This document shows, piece by piece, positions 9,670 through 19,461 of a DNA stretch of 64,000 nt; position 1 is the stretch's first letter; each line of letters opens with the position of its first letter. The notes under the pieces are model-generated. The model saw only the letters and a program-made list of their open reading frames with translations, had not been told where the DNA came from and did no database searches. Made by a program: the position numbers and the translations under genes. This DNA is from Anaerococcus sp. Marseille-Q5996 (GTDB lineage: Bacteria > Bacillota > Clostridia > Tissierellales > Peptoniphilaceae): positions 248,001 through 312,000 of the forward strand of contig NZ_CAMPPE010000001.1 in the NCBI RefSeq assembly GCF_946893725.1, in the 5' to 3' direction.

Positions 9670-10164
9670 ATGAAATTACATGAATTACAACCTAATGAAC
9701 CACTAAAAAAGAAAAAGAGAAAAGGTAGAGGTCCAGGTTCAGGAAACGGTACTCGTGCAGGTCGTGGTCAAGATGGTCAAAACTCTAGAAGCGGCGGTGG
9801 CGTAAGACCAGGTTTCGAAGGTGGACAAATGCCACTTTACAGACGTCTTCCAAAAAGAGGATTTAAAAACTTCAACAAAAAACAATACGAAGTTATCAAT
9901 GTTGAAACATTAAATGCTTTTGAAGATGGTACAGAAGTAACACCAGAATTACTATTTGAAAACAAAATACTAAACAAAAACAAAGCAAAAGATGGAGTTA
10001 AAATCCTAGGTGATGGAGAACTTACATCAAAACTTACAGTAAAAGCTCACAAATTCACAGCTAGCGCAAAAGAAAAAATTGAAGCAGCTGGTGGATCAGT
10101 AGAAGAAATTGAAGTTAAAAAATGGGTAAAACCATCTAAGAAAGAAACTACACAAGAAAATTAA
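9670..10164 (+). CDS. rplO: 50S ribosomal protein L15
   Basis: This 164-residue L15 is a late-assembly protein. The Gly/Arg-rich N-terminal extension ([20 protein letters not shown]) and [17 protein letters not shown] are diagnostic. It is somewhat longer than the usual ~146 residues because of a charged C-terminal tail. Confidence 0.97.
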   Translation: MKLHELQPNEPLKKKKRKGRGPGSGNGTRAGRGQDGQNSRSGGGVRPGFEGGQMPLYRRLPKRGFKNFNKKQYEVINVETLNAFEDGTEVTPELLFENKILNKNKAKDGVKILGDGELTSKLTVKAHKFTASAKEKIEAAGGSVEEIEVKKWVKPSKKETTQEN

Positions 10165-10175
10165 GAAGGTGAGCA

Positions 10176-11450
10176 ATGCTAGAAACAATAAAAAAAGCAT
10201 CAAGAGAGCCAGAGATTAGGAAGAAATTTTGGTTTACTTTCCTAATGCTAGTAATCTATAGACTTGGAAACAATATTCCAATACCATTTATAGATCAAGA
10301 AGCTCTTAAAAATGCTTACTCATCTGTTGAAGGAACATTAGTTGACTACCTAAATATGCTAACAGGTGGTGGGCTATCAACCCTTTCAATATTTGCCCTA
10401 GGGGTACAACCTTACATTACTTCTTCTATCGTAATGCAGCTTTTAACAGTTGTAATACCAAGACTAGAAGAGTTGACACGTGAAGGTGAGCAAGGACGTA
10501 AACAAATCCAAAAATATACTAGATATTTAACAATTATCCTTGCAATCTTCCAAGCAGTAGCAGTAACAAATGGTTTATACGGAGCAGCCTTAGCAAATTC
10601 AACAGGCTTCCAAAAACTTGCAATGAATGTAATCCTAATCGGTGGAACAATGTTTGTAACTTGGATGGGTGAAACCATAACAGAAAAAGGTCTAGGAAAT
10701 GGAACCAGTCTTTTAATCTTTATGGGTATTATAGCTTCATTTCCAAGAACAATTGGAAGATGGGGTGAACAAGTTCGCTATGGACTAGTAAACTACCTAC
10801 CAATTATCATTATGGTTATACTAATAATCCTAATTGTTTTGGCAGTAGTACTTATTTCAGAAGGTGAACGTAAAATCCCAATTCAATATGCTAAAAGAGT
10901 AGTTGGACGCAAAATGTATGGTGGTCAATCAACTCACATCCCAGTAAAAGTAAACATGGGTGGAGTAATGCCAATAGTATTTGCATCAGCAGTACTTGCA
11001 ATACCATCAACAGTTAGCCTATTCTTTGGAAATGGCGGCGAAAGCGGTATAAATAACTTCTTCCAAAATACAACTGGAGGATTTATCCTATACTTACTTA
11101 TCCAATCAGCATTAATCTTGATATTTGCATATTTCTACAATCAAATCCAATTTAATACTGTAGAATATGCTAAGCAATTACAACAAAATGGTGGATTTAT
11201 CCCAGGTATTAGACCAGGAAAACCAACCAGTGAATATTTAGCAAAAGTTGCAACAAGAATAACCTTTATAGGATCAATTGCACTAGCTCTACTAACAATC
11301 ATTCCAGCAATTGCATCAAAATTATTAGGATTATCCCTATCATTTGGTGGTTCATCAGTAATCATCGTTGTAGGTGTAATAATCGAAACAATTAAGCAAT
11401 TAGAGGCAATGATGACAATGAAACAATACAAAGGGTTTTTAAATAGGTAA
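10176..11450 (+). CDS. secY: Preprotein translocase subunit SecY
   Basis: This 424-residue protein forms the channel of the Sec translocon in the cytoplasmic membrane, with about ten hydrophobic segments. The plug/TM2 region (GGGLSTLSIFALGVQPYITS) and the cytosolic loops with EGERKIPIQYAKR and GFIPGIRPGKPT are conserved. It is in the usual place between rplO and adk, with only 3 bases before adk. Confidence 0.98.
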   Translation: MLETIKKASREPEIRKKFWFTFLMLVIYRLGNNIPIPFIDQEALKNAYSSVEGTLVDYLNMLTGGGLSTLSIFALGVQPYITSSIVMQLLTVVIPRLEELTREGEQGRKQIQKYTRYLTIILAIFQAVAVTNGLYGAALANSTGFQKLAMNVILIGGTMFVTWMGETITEKGLGNGTSLLIFMGIIASFPRTIGRWGEQVRYGLVNYLPIIIMVILIILIVLAVVLISEGERKIPIQYAKRVVGRKMYGGQSTHIPVKVNMGGVMPIVFASAVLAIPSTVSLFFGNGGESGINNFFQNTTGGFILYLLIQSALILIFAYFYNQIQFNTVEYAKQLQQNGGFIPGIRPGKPTSEYLAKVATRITFIGSIALALLTIIPAIASKLLGLSLSFGGSSVIIVVGVIIETIKQLEAMMTMKQYKGFLNR

Positions 11451-11453
11451 AAG

Positions 11454-12116
11454 ATGAATATTATATTGTTAGGACCCCCAGGAGCAGGTAAGGGTACACT
11501 TTCAAAAAAAATTATAGAAAACTTAAATGCAGTTCAAATTTCTACAGGAGACATTTTTAGATACAATATCAAAAATGAAACTCCTTTAGGACTAAAAGCA
11601 AAAGGATATATGGACAAGGGTGATCTTGTACCAGATGAAGTAACCATCGACCTACTTTGGGATTATTTTGATAAATTAGAAAATAAAGAAGAAGGCGAAC
11701 TAATCGTATTATTTGATGGATTTCCTAGAACATTAAATCAAGCAAAATCACTTGATGATGGAATGGATCAAAGAAATCAAAAAATAGATGGAGTAATCTA
11801 CTTTGATGTTGACTATGATACACTTATCAAAAGAACAACAGGTAGACGCGTATGTCCAAACTGTGGTGCAACTTATCATATAGAAAACCATCCTCCAAAA
11901 GTGGAAGGCATCTGTGATAACTGTGGCACAGAACTAATTCAAAGAAAAGACGATGAACTAGAAACAGTAAAAAACAGAATCGATGTTTACAACGAACAAA
12001 CCTCTGTACTCATTGATTATTACACACAAAAAGGTATATTAAAGAGTATTGACGGCACAAAATCTGTTGATGAAATATTTGATGAATTTAACAATAAATT
12101 AGGAGAACTTAACTAA
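11454..12116 (+). CDS. adk: Adenylate kinase with zinc-binding LID
   Basis: This 220-residue enzyme interconverts ATP+AMP and 2 ADP. It has the P-loop GPPGAGKGT (residues 7-15), the AMP-binding DGFPRT, and a LID with four cysteines (CPNCG and CDNCG), so the LID binds zinc as in many Gram-positives. The start is 3 bases after the secY stop, with the ribosome binding site inside secY. The next gene would usually be map, but none is present before infA. Confidence 0.97.
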   Translation: MNIILLGPPGAGKGTLSKKIIENLNAVQISTGDIFRYNIKNETPLGLKAKGYMDKGDLVPDEVTIDLLWDYFDKLENKEEGELIVLFDGFPRTLNQAKSLDDGMDQRNQKIDGVIYFDVDYDTLIKRTTGRRVCPNCGATYHIENHPPKVEGICDNCGTELIQRKDDELETVKNRIDVYNEQTSVLIDYYTQKGILKSIDGTKSVDEIFDEFNNKLGELN

Positions 12117-12158
12117 TTTATGGTTAAAAAAAGAGAAGATAAAGAATCTCTTTAGGCC

Positions 12159-12203
12159 AATATGTCTTAAAAAAGAGATGAACGTTGCTAAACAAGACAT
12201 ATT
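12159..12203 (+). repeat. Inverted repeat upstream of infA
   Basis: Perfect 10-base arms AATATGTCTT (12159-12168) and AAGACATATT (12194-12203) flank a 25-base loop, in the 111-base gap between adk and infA. A second smaller hairpin (AAAGAGA/TCTCTTT) precedes it. There is no T-tract, so it is not an obvious terminator; an mRNA processing or attenuation structure is possible. Confidence 0.5.
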
Positions 12204-12227
12204 AGATAAGATAAGGAGGTTCTATAT

Positions 12228-12446
12228 ATGTCAAAAAAAGATGCTATAGAAGTTACAGGAGTAGTAAAAGAAGCACTCCCAAATGCAATATTTAGAGTAG
12301 AACTAGAAAATGGACACGAAATCCAAGCCCATATCTCAGGAAAACTACGCATGAACAGCATAAGAATATTAGAAGGAGATAAGGTAACAGTAGAACTATC
12401 TCCATATGACCTTACACAGGGAAGAATTACTTGGCGACGCAAGTAG
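12228..12446 (+). CDS. infA: Translation initiation factor IF-1
   Basis: This 72-residue S1-like OB-fold protein binds the 30S A site during initiation. Motifs are [35 protein letters not shown] and [13 protein letters not shown] strong AAGGAGG lies upstream. The leader holds an inverted repeat, and map is missing upstream. Confidence 0.97.
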   Translation: MSKKDAIEVTGVVKEALPNAIFRVELENGHEIQAHISGKLRMNSIRILEGDKVTVELSPYDLTQGRITWRRK

Positions 12447-12460
12447 ACAAGGAGAATTAA

Positions 12461-12574
12461 ATGAAAGTTAGAGCATCAGTAAAAAAAATGTGCGATAAAT
12501 GCAAAATTATCAAAAGAAACGGTAAAGTTATGGTAATTTGCGAAAATCCAAAACATAAACAAAGACAAGGTTAG
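12461..12574 (+). CDS. rpmJ: 50S ribosomal protein L36 (zinc-binding)
   Basis: This 37-residue protein, starting [19 protein letters not shown], has the CxxC...C...H zinc knuckle of L36. It lies between infA and rpsM as expected and has AAGGAGA just upstream. It is short but unmistakable. Confidence 0.96.
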   Translation: MKVRASVKKMCDKCKIIKRNGKVMVICENPKHKQRQG

Positions 12575-12583
12575 GAGGGTTTA

Positions 12584-12928
12584 ATGCCAAGATTAGCTGG
12601 TATAGATTTACCTAGAGAAAAAAGAGCAGAAATAGGCCTTACTTATATTTACGGAATCGGCCGTGCAACTGCTAATGAAATATTAAAAAACACAGGAATC
12701 AATCCTGATACAAAAATGAAAGATCTTACTGAAGAAGAATTAGGTCAAATTCGCGAACAACTAAACAAATATACAATCGAAGGTGATTTACGTCGTGAAA
12801 CATCAATGAATATTAGAGCTCTTCGCGAAATCAACTCATACAGAGGAAACAGACACAAAGCAGGACTTCCAGTAAGAGGACAAAATACAAAAAATAACGC
12901 AAGAACAAGAAAAGGAAGAAAGGGTTAA
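12584..12928 (+). CDS. rpsM: 30S ribosomal protein S13
   Basis: This 114-residue head protein contacts the P-site tRNA. Motifs are [12 protein letters not shown], the helix-hairpin-helix [15 protein letters not shown], and the C-terminal [18 protein letters not shown]. First gene of the alpha-operon segment. Confidence 0.97.
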   Translation: MPRLAGIDLPREKRAEIGLTYIYGIGRATANEILKNTGINPDTKMKDLTEEELGQIREQLNKYTIEGDLRRETSMNIRALREINSYRGNRHKAGLPVRGQNTKNNARTRKGRKG

Positions 12929-12937
12929 GGAGAATAA

Positions 12938-13333
12938 ATGGCAACAAAAGGCAAACAAACTTCTAGAAGAAGAAGAGTTAAGAAAAATGTTGAACGTGGC
13001 CAAGCTCACATTAACTCAACATTCAACAACACTATGGTGACAATTACTGATATGCAAGGTAATGCATTATCATGGGCTTCAGCTGGTCAATTAGGATTTA
13101 GAGGAAGCAGAAAATCTACACCATTTGCAGCTCAAGAAGCAGCAGAAACAGCAGCTAAAAAAGCTATCGACCAAGGTCTAAAAACTGTAGAAGTATACGT
13201 AAAAGGACCAGGTAGCGGACGTGAATCAGCTATCAGAAGCTTACAAGCTGCAGGACTTGAAGTAACAATGATTAAAGATGTTACACCAATTCCTCACAAT
13301 GGATGTAGACCACCAAAAAGAAGAAGAGTTTAA
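12938..13333 (+). CDS. rpsK: 30S ribosomal protein S11
   Basis: This 131-residue platform protein has [40 protein letters not shown] and the C-terminal [13 protein letters not shown]. Length and position between rpsM and rpsD are standard. Confidence 0.98.
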   Translation: MATKGKQTSRRRRVKKNVERGQAHINSTFNNTMVTITDMQGNALSWASAGQLGFRGSRKSTPFAAQEAAETAAKKAIDQGLKTVEVYVKGPGSGRESAIRSLQAAGLEVTMIKDVTPIPHNGCRPPKRRRV

Positions 13334-13345
13334 TAAGGAGAAATT

Positions 13346-13939
13346 ATGGCAGTATCAAAAGATCCAGTTTATAAAAGAGCAAGAGCTTTAGGAATTTCTC
13401 CAGCATACCTTGGTTATACAGGCGAATCAAAAAGACAACTACCACAAAGACGTGGCAAAATGTCAGATTATGGTATGCAACAAAGAGAAAAACAAAAAGC
13501 TAAATTCATCTATGGTGTATCTGAAAAACAATTTAGAGGCTACTATGAAAAAGCTACTAAAATGTCAGGACAAACAGGTGAACAATTAATCGTTCTTTGC
13601 GAAAGAAGACTTGATAACATTGCATTTAGATCAGGCCTTGCAAGAACAAGAAGAGAAGCAAGACAAATTGTAACTCACGGACACTTATTAGTAAATGGTA
13701 AACAAGTAGACATCCCATCATACCTAGTAGAAGTTGGTGATGTTATCGAAGTACGTGAAAAATCTAGAAGCAAAACTTTATTTAAAACAATCAAAGAAAC
13801 AAATGCAACATTTGGAGTAGTTGATTGGATGAGCTCAGATCTAGAAAACTTAAAAGTAACTATTGACAGACTTCCAACAAGAGAAGAAATTGATATCCCA
13901 GTAGAAGAACGTATGATCGTAGAGTTCTACTCTAAATAA
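13346..13939 (+). CDS. rpsD: 30S ribosomal protein S4
   Basis: This 197-residue S4 is a primary 16S binder with an S4 RNA-binding domain (RLDNIAFRSGLARTRREARQ and HGHLLVNGKQVDIPSYLV). The N-terminal zinc cysteines of some S4 forms are absent, so it is the C- form. S4 represses its operon in some bacteria. Confidence 0.97.
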   Translation: MAVSKDPVYKRARALGISPAYLGYTGESKRQLPQRRGKMSDYGMQQREKQKAKFIYGVSEKQFRGYYEKATKMSGQTGEQLIVLCERRLDNIAFRSGLARTRREARQIVTHGHLLVNGKQVDIPSYLVEVGDVIEVREKSRSKTLFKTIKETNATFGVVDWMSSDLENLKVTIDRLPTREEIDIPVEERMIVEFYSK

Positions 13940-13973
13940 TTAATAACTAAAAAGTTAGAACTAAGGAGTTACC

Positions 13974-14930
13974 ATGATCGAAAAATTAGATACAAATATA
14001 GAAATACTCGATATAAACGAAGAGGATCACTACGGCAAATTTGCCCTATATCCACTCGAACGAGGCTATGGTACAACCATTGGAAACAGTATAAGAAGGG
14101 TGCTTTTATCATCCTTACCTGGTTCTAGCGTCTCAAAAATTCTAATTGAAGGAGTCCTTCATGAATTTTCCACTATTGATGGAGTAGTAGAAGACGTTCC
14201 TGAAATAATTTTAAATATAAAAGGCCTTGATATCAAAAAAATCGGTGAAGAAGATGTAACCCTATTTTTAGATATCCAAGGACCTAAAATTGTAACAGCA
14301 AAGGATATTAGCAAAGATAGCTCTATTGAAATTGCAAACCCAGATCACTACATTGCAACAGTAAATGATAAGGCAAATCTATTTATCTCACTTGAAGTTA
14401 CAGACGGCAAGGGATACCAATTATCAGACCAAAACAAATCTGAATCAGATCCAATAGGAACTATTGCAATAGATTCATCATTTACACCAGTAGAAAAAGT
14501 AAACTACTATGTAGAAAATACTAGAGTAGGAGAAGCTACTGACTATGATAAACTAATCATAGAAGTGTGGACAAATGGAACTATATCACCACAAGAAGCT
14601 CTTTCTGAAGGAGCAAATATCATCATTAACGACTTTAAATACTTTAGAGACCTTCCAAATGTGTTATTCGTAGAAGAAGAAGTTAAAAAAGAGCAAGCAG
14701 AAGAAGTTGTTGAAGATAACACAGATCAACAACTAGAAAAAACTATCGAAGAAATGGACCTATCCCTACGTTCATTCAACTGCCTAAAAAGAGCAGGATT
14801 TGATACAGTTAGTGATATAGTAGAAAAATCTGAAGCAGAACTAAAAACAATTAAAAACTTTGGTAAAAAATCACTAGAAGAAGTAAAAGACAAGGTTCAT
14901 GAAATGGGACTAAGTCTTAAAGATGAATAG
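13974..14930 (+). CDS. rpoA: RNA polymerase subunit alpha
   Basis: This 318-residue protein has the N-terminal dimerisation domain (RGYGTTIGNSIRRVLLSSLP) and, after an acidic linker (about residues 238-256), the C-terminal helix-hairpin-helix domain (LSLRSFNCLKRAGFDTVSDI) that binds UP elements. An AAGGAG ribosome binding site precedes the ATG. Normal length for a Firmicute. Confidence 0.98.
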   Translation: MIEKLDTNIEILDINEEDHYGKFALYPLERGYGTTIGNSIRRVLLSSLPGSSVSKILIEGVLHEFSTIDGVVEDVPEIILNIKGLDIKKIGEEDVTLFLDIQGPKIVTAKDISKDSSIEIANPDHYIATVNDKANLFISLEVTDGKGYQLSDQNKSESDPIGTIAIDSSFTPVEKVNYYVENTRVGEATDYDKLIIEVWTNGTISPQEALSEGANIIINDFKYFRDLPNVLFVEEEVKKEQAEEVVEDNTDQQLEKTIEEMDLSLRSFNCLKRAGFDTVSDIVEKSEAELKTIKNFGKKSLEEVKDKVHEMGLSLKDE

Positions 14931-14939
14931 GAGGTAAAA

Positions 14940-15281
14940 ATGGCTAATAAAAGAAAACTTGGCAGAAGAACTGACCATAGAAATGCCATGCTTAGAAACC
15001 AAGTGACTTCTTTATTCGAAAACGGTAGAATCGAAACTACAGTTACAAGAGCTAAAGAAACACAAAAAATGGCTGAAAAAATGATCACTCTTGGCAAAGA
15101 TGGCTCACTTCATGCAAGAAGACAAGCAGCTAGCTACATTTACAAACCATCTACAGTTCAAAAATTATTTGATGAAATAGCACCAGAATATGAAGAACGT
15201 AACGGTGGTTACACAAGAGTACTAAAAATGGGACCAAGAAGAGGCGACGGCTCAGAAAGAGCTATACTTGAATTAGTTTAA
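14940..15281 (+). CDS. rplQ: 50S ribosomal protein L17
   Basis: This 113-residue L17 closes the ribosomal cluster. Motifs are [30 protein letters not shown] and [21 protein letters not shown] terminator hairpin follows at 15351. Confidence 0.97.
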   Translation: MANKRKLGRRTDHRNAMLRNQVTSLFENGRIETTVTRAKETQKMAEKMITLGKDGSLHARRQAASYIYKPSTVQKLFDEIAPEYEERNGGYTRVLKMGPRRGDGSERAILELV

Positions 15282-15350
15282 TAAAAAAATTAAACAAAAA
15301 CAAAGCCTATTGGCACGTTTTAAAATGCAAATATTTACAATTTAAAACTT

Positions 15351-15377
15351 AAGCATCTTTAAAGAGGTGCTTTTTTT
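15351..15377 (+). terminator. Rho-independent terminator after the ribosomal cluster
   Basis: An AAGCATCTTT/AAAGAGGTGCTT hairpin with a run of seven T ends about 95 bases after rplQ. Confidence 0.75.
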
Positions 15378-15415
15378 GTGTCCATTTTTGGGTACATTGT
15401 TTATAAGGAGTAAAA

Positions 15416-16057
15416 ATGAAATACAAACTAGTGATATTTGATATGGATGGCCTAATCTTTGATACAGAAAAATTTTATTATGATTCGTGGTTTAGCTTTA
15501 CAGATGAATATAATTTCACCTATAATCTTGAAAAAAGAAAAAAATTAGCAGGCCTAAATGGTCCAGCTATAAAAGAAATCATAGCTAAAGAATTAGGAAG
15601 TGCAACCAAAGCAAGTGAATTGCGTAAAAAATTAGAAGATTATAGGTCAGAATATTTAAAAAACCTTACTGATGATTTAAAAAAAGAAGGGCTTATAGAG
15701 CTTTTAGACTTTTTAAAAGCAAATAATATAATGGCGGTAGTTGCATCCTCAAGCTCCAGAGAAAAAATTGAATATCTACTAAAAAATCAAAAAGTAGACC
15801 ATTATTTTAGCTACCTTGTGTCAGGACATGAGATAGAAAATGGAAAACCGAATCCAGATATTTTCTTACAAGCTTTAGACCAATCTGGTTTTGATAAAAA
15901 CGAAGCCCTCATTTTAGAAGACTCCCACAACGGATACTTGGCAGCCAAAGCAAGCGGTATAGATTACTTTATTATCCATGATACAAGTTTTGAAAAAGAC
16001 TTTGATGCCGAATTTGAAGCTAAAGATTTAAGAGAAATAATTAATTATTTGAAATAA
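15416..16057 (+). CDS. HAD-superfamily phosphatase, beta-phosphoglucomutase-like
   Basis: This 213-residue soluble hydrolase has HAD motif I DMDGLIFDTE (residues 9-18), motif II SSSS (about 112-115), a motif III lysine near GKPNPDIF, and motif IV LILEDSHNG. The alpha-helical cap between motifs I and II fits the C1 cap group (beta-phosphoglucomutase, phosphoglycolate and 2-deoxyglucose-6-P phosphatases). The substrate cannot be told from sequence. It is a single gene between two terminators. Confidence 0.88.
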   Translation: MKYKLVIFDMDGLIFDTEKFYYDSWFSFTDEYNFTYNLEKRKKLAGLNGPAIKEIIAKELGSATKASELRKKLEDYRSEYLKNLTDDLKKEGLIELLDFLKANNIMAVVASSSSREKIEYLLKNQKVDHYFSYLVSGHEIENGKPNPDIFLQALDQSGFDKNEALILEDSHNGYLAAKASGIDYFIIHDTSFEKDFDAEFEAKDLREIINYLK

Positions 16058-16104
16058 TCATTTTAATATTGAAATTATAAGCTAAAATAAATGTTTAAAT
16101 TTAA

Positions 16105-16133
16105 AAGATATGGGAAGTCCCTTATCTTTTTTT
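16105..16133 (+). terminator. Rho-independent terminator after the HAD phosphatase gene
   Basis: AAGATA-GGGA/TCCC-TATCTT stem followed by a T-run (TTTTTTT). Confidence 0.8.
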
Positions 16134-16200
16134 GTTTCCTAAATTAGAATATATTGTTAATAAACGTTTAAATTTCAATACTCTTTACTTTTAAATATAT

Positions 16201-16229
16201 TTGCCAATTAAATAATAAAATGATATAGT
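16201..16229 (+). promoter_or_regulatory. Putative promoter of the PAS-SpoIIE phosphatase gene
   Basis: TTGCCA (16201-16206) and TATAGT (16224-16229) with a 17-base spacer, 45 bases before the start codon. Confidence 0.5.
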
Positions 16230-16274
16230 TATAAGAAAGAAAGTTGAAATTAATAAACAACAAGGGATGGATTT

Positions 16275-17369
16275 ATGGAAAAAGCACTTGTAGATAAACT
16301 TAGAAAAACTTATTTTCCAGTGTTAAACTCGATGGATGATTGGGTTCGCATTGTCGATCCTAGCGGTGAGACTATTTATATCAATCAAACATTATCTGAG
16401 GCAAAAGAAAAGTCTAAAGAATTAGAAATATATTTAAATGAAAATCTTCCCCTTAATTTATCTTCCGAAAATGAGGCTATCAGAGATACAACAGTTGTTG
16501 AGGAAAAATTAATTTCCGACAGATATTATAGTATCAAGGCTTCTCCTATTTTTATGGATGACATTTATACCGGCATTGTAGAGGTGTTCCGTGATATTAC
16601 CCGCGAAACGATGATGAAAATCGAGCTTTTTGATGCAAATAGGTCTATGCTTGATGATATTAGATTTGTTAGAAAAGTCCAATCATCAATCTTGCCTAAG
16701 GATAAAATATACGGTAATATCGACCTTTCGGGTATCTATATTCCAAGTGCAAATGTTTCTGGTGATTTATATGATATTGTAAAAGTCGATGATGACAAAT
16801 ATGCATTTTATATTGCAGATGTCATGGGCCATGGGGTCAAATCATCAATATTGACTATGTTTATTAAGGTATCTGTATTTTCGATTTTTGATAAGCATCC
16901 AGATTTTTCACCATCTGAGGCTCTTTTAAGACTTCGTAAGAGGTTTTATGAACTAGAAATGGATTCATCACAATATTTTACTGCTTGGCTAGGTATTTTT
17001 GACTTTAAAGAAAACACCTTAACTTATTCAAATGCAGGTCATAATTGTCCGCCTATGATTTTTAAAAATCACAATAGCGAATGCGCATATTTGCATGGCA
17101 ATGGTAGGATGATTTCAAATATTATTGAACCTGATGTTTACAACGAAATAAATATAAAATTAAAAAATGACGATAAAATTTTATTTTTCACAGATGGGGC
17201 TATAGAAGCAACTAATGAAGATAAAAAAGAATTTGGATTAGCTAGACTCGAAGAATCTTTCTGTAAGCACAGGGATTTAAAAAAGGTTTACGAGGACATC
17301 GAAGAATTTACCTGGGGCGAGCAGCAAGATGATATTACTCTAGCTATGATTTCTTATAAGGAGAACTAA
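16275..17369 (+). CDS. PAS domain-containing serine/threonine phosphatase (SpoIIE/RsbU type)
   Basis: This 364-residue protein has an N-terminal PAS-like sensor (about residues 10-115, ending VEVFRDITRE), a coiled linker, and a PP2C-like SpoIIE domain (about 140-362). Metal-binding motifs are intact: SGDLYD, ADVMGHGVKS, SNAGHN, FFTDGAIEA and the final QQDDITLAM. Family members dephosphorylate anti-sigma antagonists (RsbV/SpoIIAA type) in partner-switching pathways. No STAS or anti-sigma kinase gene is adjacent, so the target is unknown. There is no transmembrane segment, so it is cytosolic. deoC follows immediately with no gap. Confidence 0.88.
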   Translation: MEKALVDKLRKTYFPVLNSMDDWVRIVDPSGETIYINQTLSEAKEKSKELEIYLNENLPLNLSSENEAIRDTTVVEEKLISDRYYSIKASPIFMDDIYTGIVEVFRDITRETMMKIELFDANRSMLDDIRFVRKVQSSILPKDKIYGNIDLSGIYIPSANVSGDLYDIVKVDDDKYAFYIADVMGHGVKSSILTMFIKVSVFSIFDKHPDFSPSEALLRLRKRFYELEMDSSQYFTAWLGIFDFKENTLTYSNAGHNCPPMIFKNHNSECAYLHGNGRMISNIIEPDVYNEINIKLKNDDKILFFTDGAIEATNEDKKEFGLARLEESFCKHRDLKKVYEDIEEFTWGEQQDDITLAMISYKEN

Positions 17370-18002
17370 ATGCAATTAAATAAACTAATTGACCATACAA
17401 ATTTAAAGGCAGATGCAACCAAAGCTGATATTAAAAAACTTGTAGATGAAGCAGTAGAACACGATTTTTTTAGTGTTTGTGTCAATTCATCTTTTGTAAA
17501 ATTTATCAAAGAATATAACGACCAAGTAACCATTGCTACAGTGGTAGGTTTTCCATTAGGAGCAATGTCTACACGTGCAAAGGCCTATGAAACAAAATGC
17601 GCTATCGAAGATGGGGCAAGTGAAATTGACATGGTTATAGAAATTGGCCGCCTAAAAGAGGGCGACTATGACTATGTTTTAGAAGATATAAAAGCTGTTA
17701 AAGAAGCTTGTGGGGATAATATTTTAAAGGTAATTATTGAAACTTGTTTGTTAACAGAAAAAGAAATTGTAAAGGCTTGTGAACTATCAGTAGAAGCTGG
17801 GGCAGAATTTGTAAAAACATCTACAGGATTTTCAACAGGCGGAGCAAAAGCTTCAGATATAGCCCTAATGAGAAAAACTGTAGGACCAGATATTGGAGTA
17901 AAAGCATCTGGTGGCATCCACACAAAAGAAGAAGCCCTTGAAATGGTAGAAAATGGCGCAACAAGAATAGGTGCCAGCAAATCAATAGATATTTGTAAAT
18001 AG
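17370..18002 (+). CDS. deoC: Deoxyribose-phosphate aldolase
   Basis: This 210-residue class I aldolase cleaves 2-deoxyribose-5-phosphate to glyceraldehyde-3-phosphate and acetaldehyde in deoxynucleoside salvage. The Schiff-base lysine is in [10 protein letters not shown], the second catalytic lysine in GVKASGGIH, and the acidic residue in [10 protein letters not shown]. The ATG directly follows the stop of the phosphatase gene with GGAGA inside it. No nucleoside phosphorylase or phosphopentomutase gene is adjacent. Confidence 0.95.
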   Translation: MQLNKLIDHTNLKADATKADIKKLVDEAVEHDFFSVCVNSSFVKFIKEYNDQVTIATVVGFPLGAMSTRAKAYETKCAIEDGASEIDMVIEIGRLKEGDYDYVLEDIKAVKEACGDNILKVIIETCLLTEKEIVKACELSVEAGAEFVKTSTGFSTGGAKASDIALMRKTVGPDIGVKASGGIHTKEEALEMVENGATRIGASKSIDICK

Positions 18003-18009
18003 GAAAATT

Positions 18010-19461
18010 ATGGCAAATGAAGTCATGATGCAATCCTTCGAGTGGGATACTTGGGGTGATGGCAGTTTTTATAAAAATTTAAGAAAAAATGCAAAAAAAT
18101 TAAAGGAAAATGGTATAGATGCTCTTTGGCTACCACCAATGACCAAGGGTGGATCAGATATGGATGTGGGCTATGGTGCCTATGACCTTTGGGATTTGGG
18201 CGAGTTTGACCAAAAAGGAACTATTCGTACCAAATACGGCACCAAAGAAGAGCTCCACCAAGCAATAGATGCCCTCCATGAAGCAGGCATTAAATGCTAT
18301 GCCGATGTTGTTTTAAATCACAAGGGAAATGGAGATGAAAAAGAAAAATTCCAAGCGGTTATGGTAGATCAAAACAACCGTACAATAGATGTTTCTGATG
18401 CCCATGACATTGAAGCTTGGACTCATTTTACATTTTCTGGACGAGCTGGCAAATATTCTGAAATGCAATGGCACTGGTATCATTTTACTGGTGTTGACTA
18501 TGATGATTTATCAGGAACATCTGCGGTTTTTAGGATAGTTGGAGATGGCAAATACTGGGATGATAAGGTTTCAAATGAAAAAGGCAACTTTGATTATTTG
18601 ATGAATAATGACATCGACCACGATCACCCAGAAGTGCGCGAAGAATTATTTAAATGGGCTGATTGGTTTATTGATGAAACAAAAGTAGATGGCTTCCGAT
18701 ACGATGCCCTAAAACATATCTCTGAAGAATTTATCCGTGATTTATCCTGCCACATTACAGATGAACGCGGAATTGATAACTTTTATTTATTTGGCGAGTT
18801 TTGGCAATACTCTAAAGAATCTATGGAAGAATATCTAAAATCCACGGCCTACCAAGTAGATTTATTTGATGTGCCCTTACATTTTCATTTGGAAGAAGCC
18901 AGCAAGTCTATGGGCAATTACGATATGAGAAAAATATTTGATAATACAATTGTAAAAGATTTCCCAGAGCAAGCTGTAACCTTTGTAGACAACCACGACA
19001 GCCAACCTGGCCAAGGCTTAGAATCTTGGGTAGAAGATTGGTTTAAAGAAATTGCCTACGCACTAATATTATTTAGAAAAGATGGTTATCCTTGTATTTT
19101 TGCAGGTGATTACTATGGTCTATGTGGGCCGGTAAAAACTGATCCATTAGAAGAAATGATAAATAATATGATAAGTGTCCGCAAAAATTACAATTACGGT
19201 GACCAAGATGATTATTTTGATGACCCAGCTGTAATTGGATGGGTAAGACGTGGTGATGATGAACACAAACCACTTGCTGTTTTGATTTCCATTAAGGATA
19301 TGGCGGAAAAACAAATGCATGTTGGAAAATCTGAGGCAGGAGCAAGCTACGTTGACTTATCTGGAAAAAATGAAGATGTTATAATAGATGAAGGCGGAAA
19401 CGGAGTATTCACAGTTGGCCCAGGACAAGTAACATATTGGGTAAACAAAGAAACATTATGA
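18010..19461 (+). CDS. Alpha-amylase, GH13 (cytoplasmic type)
   Basis: This 483-residue GH13 enzyme hydrolyses alpha-1,4-glucans. It starts NEVMMQSFEW, typical of the AmyS/intracellular subfamily. The catalytic set is visible: nucleophile Asp in DGFRYDALKHI, acid/base Glu in LFGEFW, and stabilising Asp in FVDNHDSQP; DVVLNHKG is region I. There is no signal peptide, so it probably acts on internal glycogen or imported maltodextrins. It sits 7 bases after deoC and overlaps rnhA by 4 bases, so these are probably one transcript. Confidence 0.94.
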   Translation: MANEVMMQSFEWDTWGDGSFYKNLRKNAKKLKENGIDALWLPPMTKGGSDMDVGYGAYDLWDLGEFDQKGTIRTKYGTKEELHQAIDALHEAGIKCYADVVLNHKGNGDEKEKFQAVMVDQNNRTIDVSDAHDIEAWTHFTFSGRAGKYSEMQWHWYHFTGVDYDDLSGTSAVFRIVGDGKYWDDKVSNEKGNFDYLMNNDIDHDHPEVREELFKWADWFIDETKVDGFRYDALKHISEEFIRDLSCHITDERGIDNFYLFGEFWQYSKESMEEYLKSTAYQVDLFDVPLHFHLEEASKSMGNYDMRKIFDNTIVKDFPEQAVTFVDNHDSQPGQGLESWVEDWFKEIAYALILFRKDGYPCIFAGDYYGLCGPVKTDPLEEMINNMISVRKNYNYGDQDDYFDDPAVIGWVRRGDDEHKPLAVLISIKDMAEKQMHVGKSEAGASYVDLSGKNEDVIIDEGGNGVFTVGPGQVTYWVNKETL

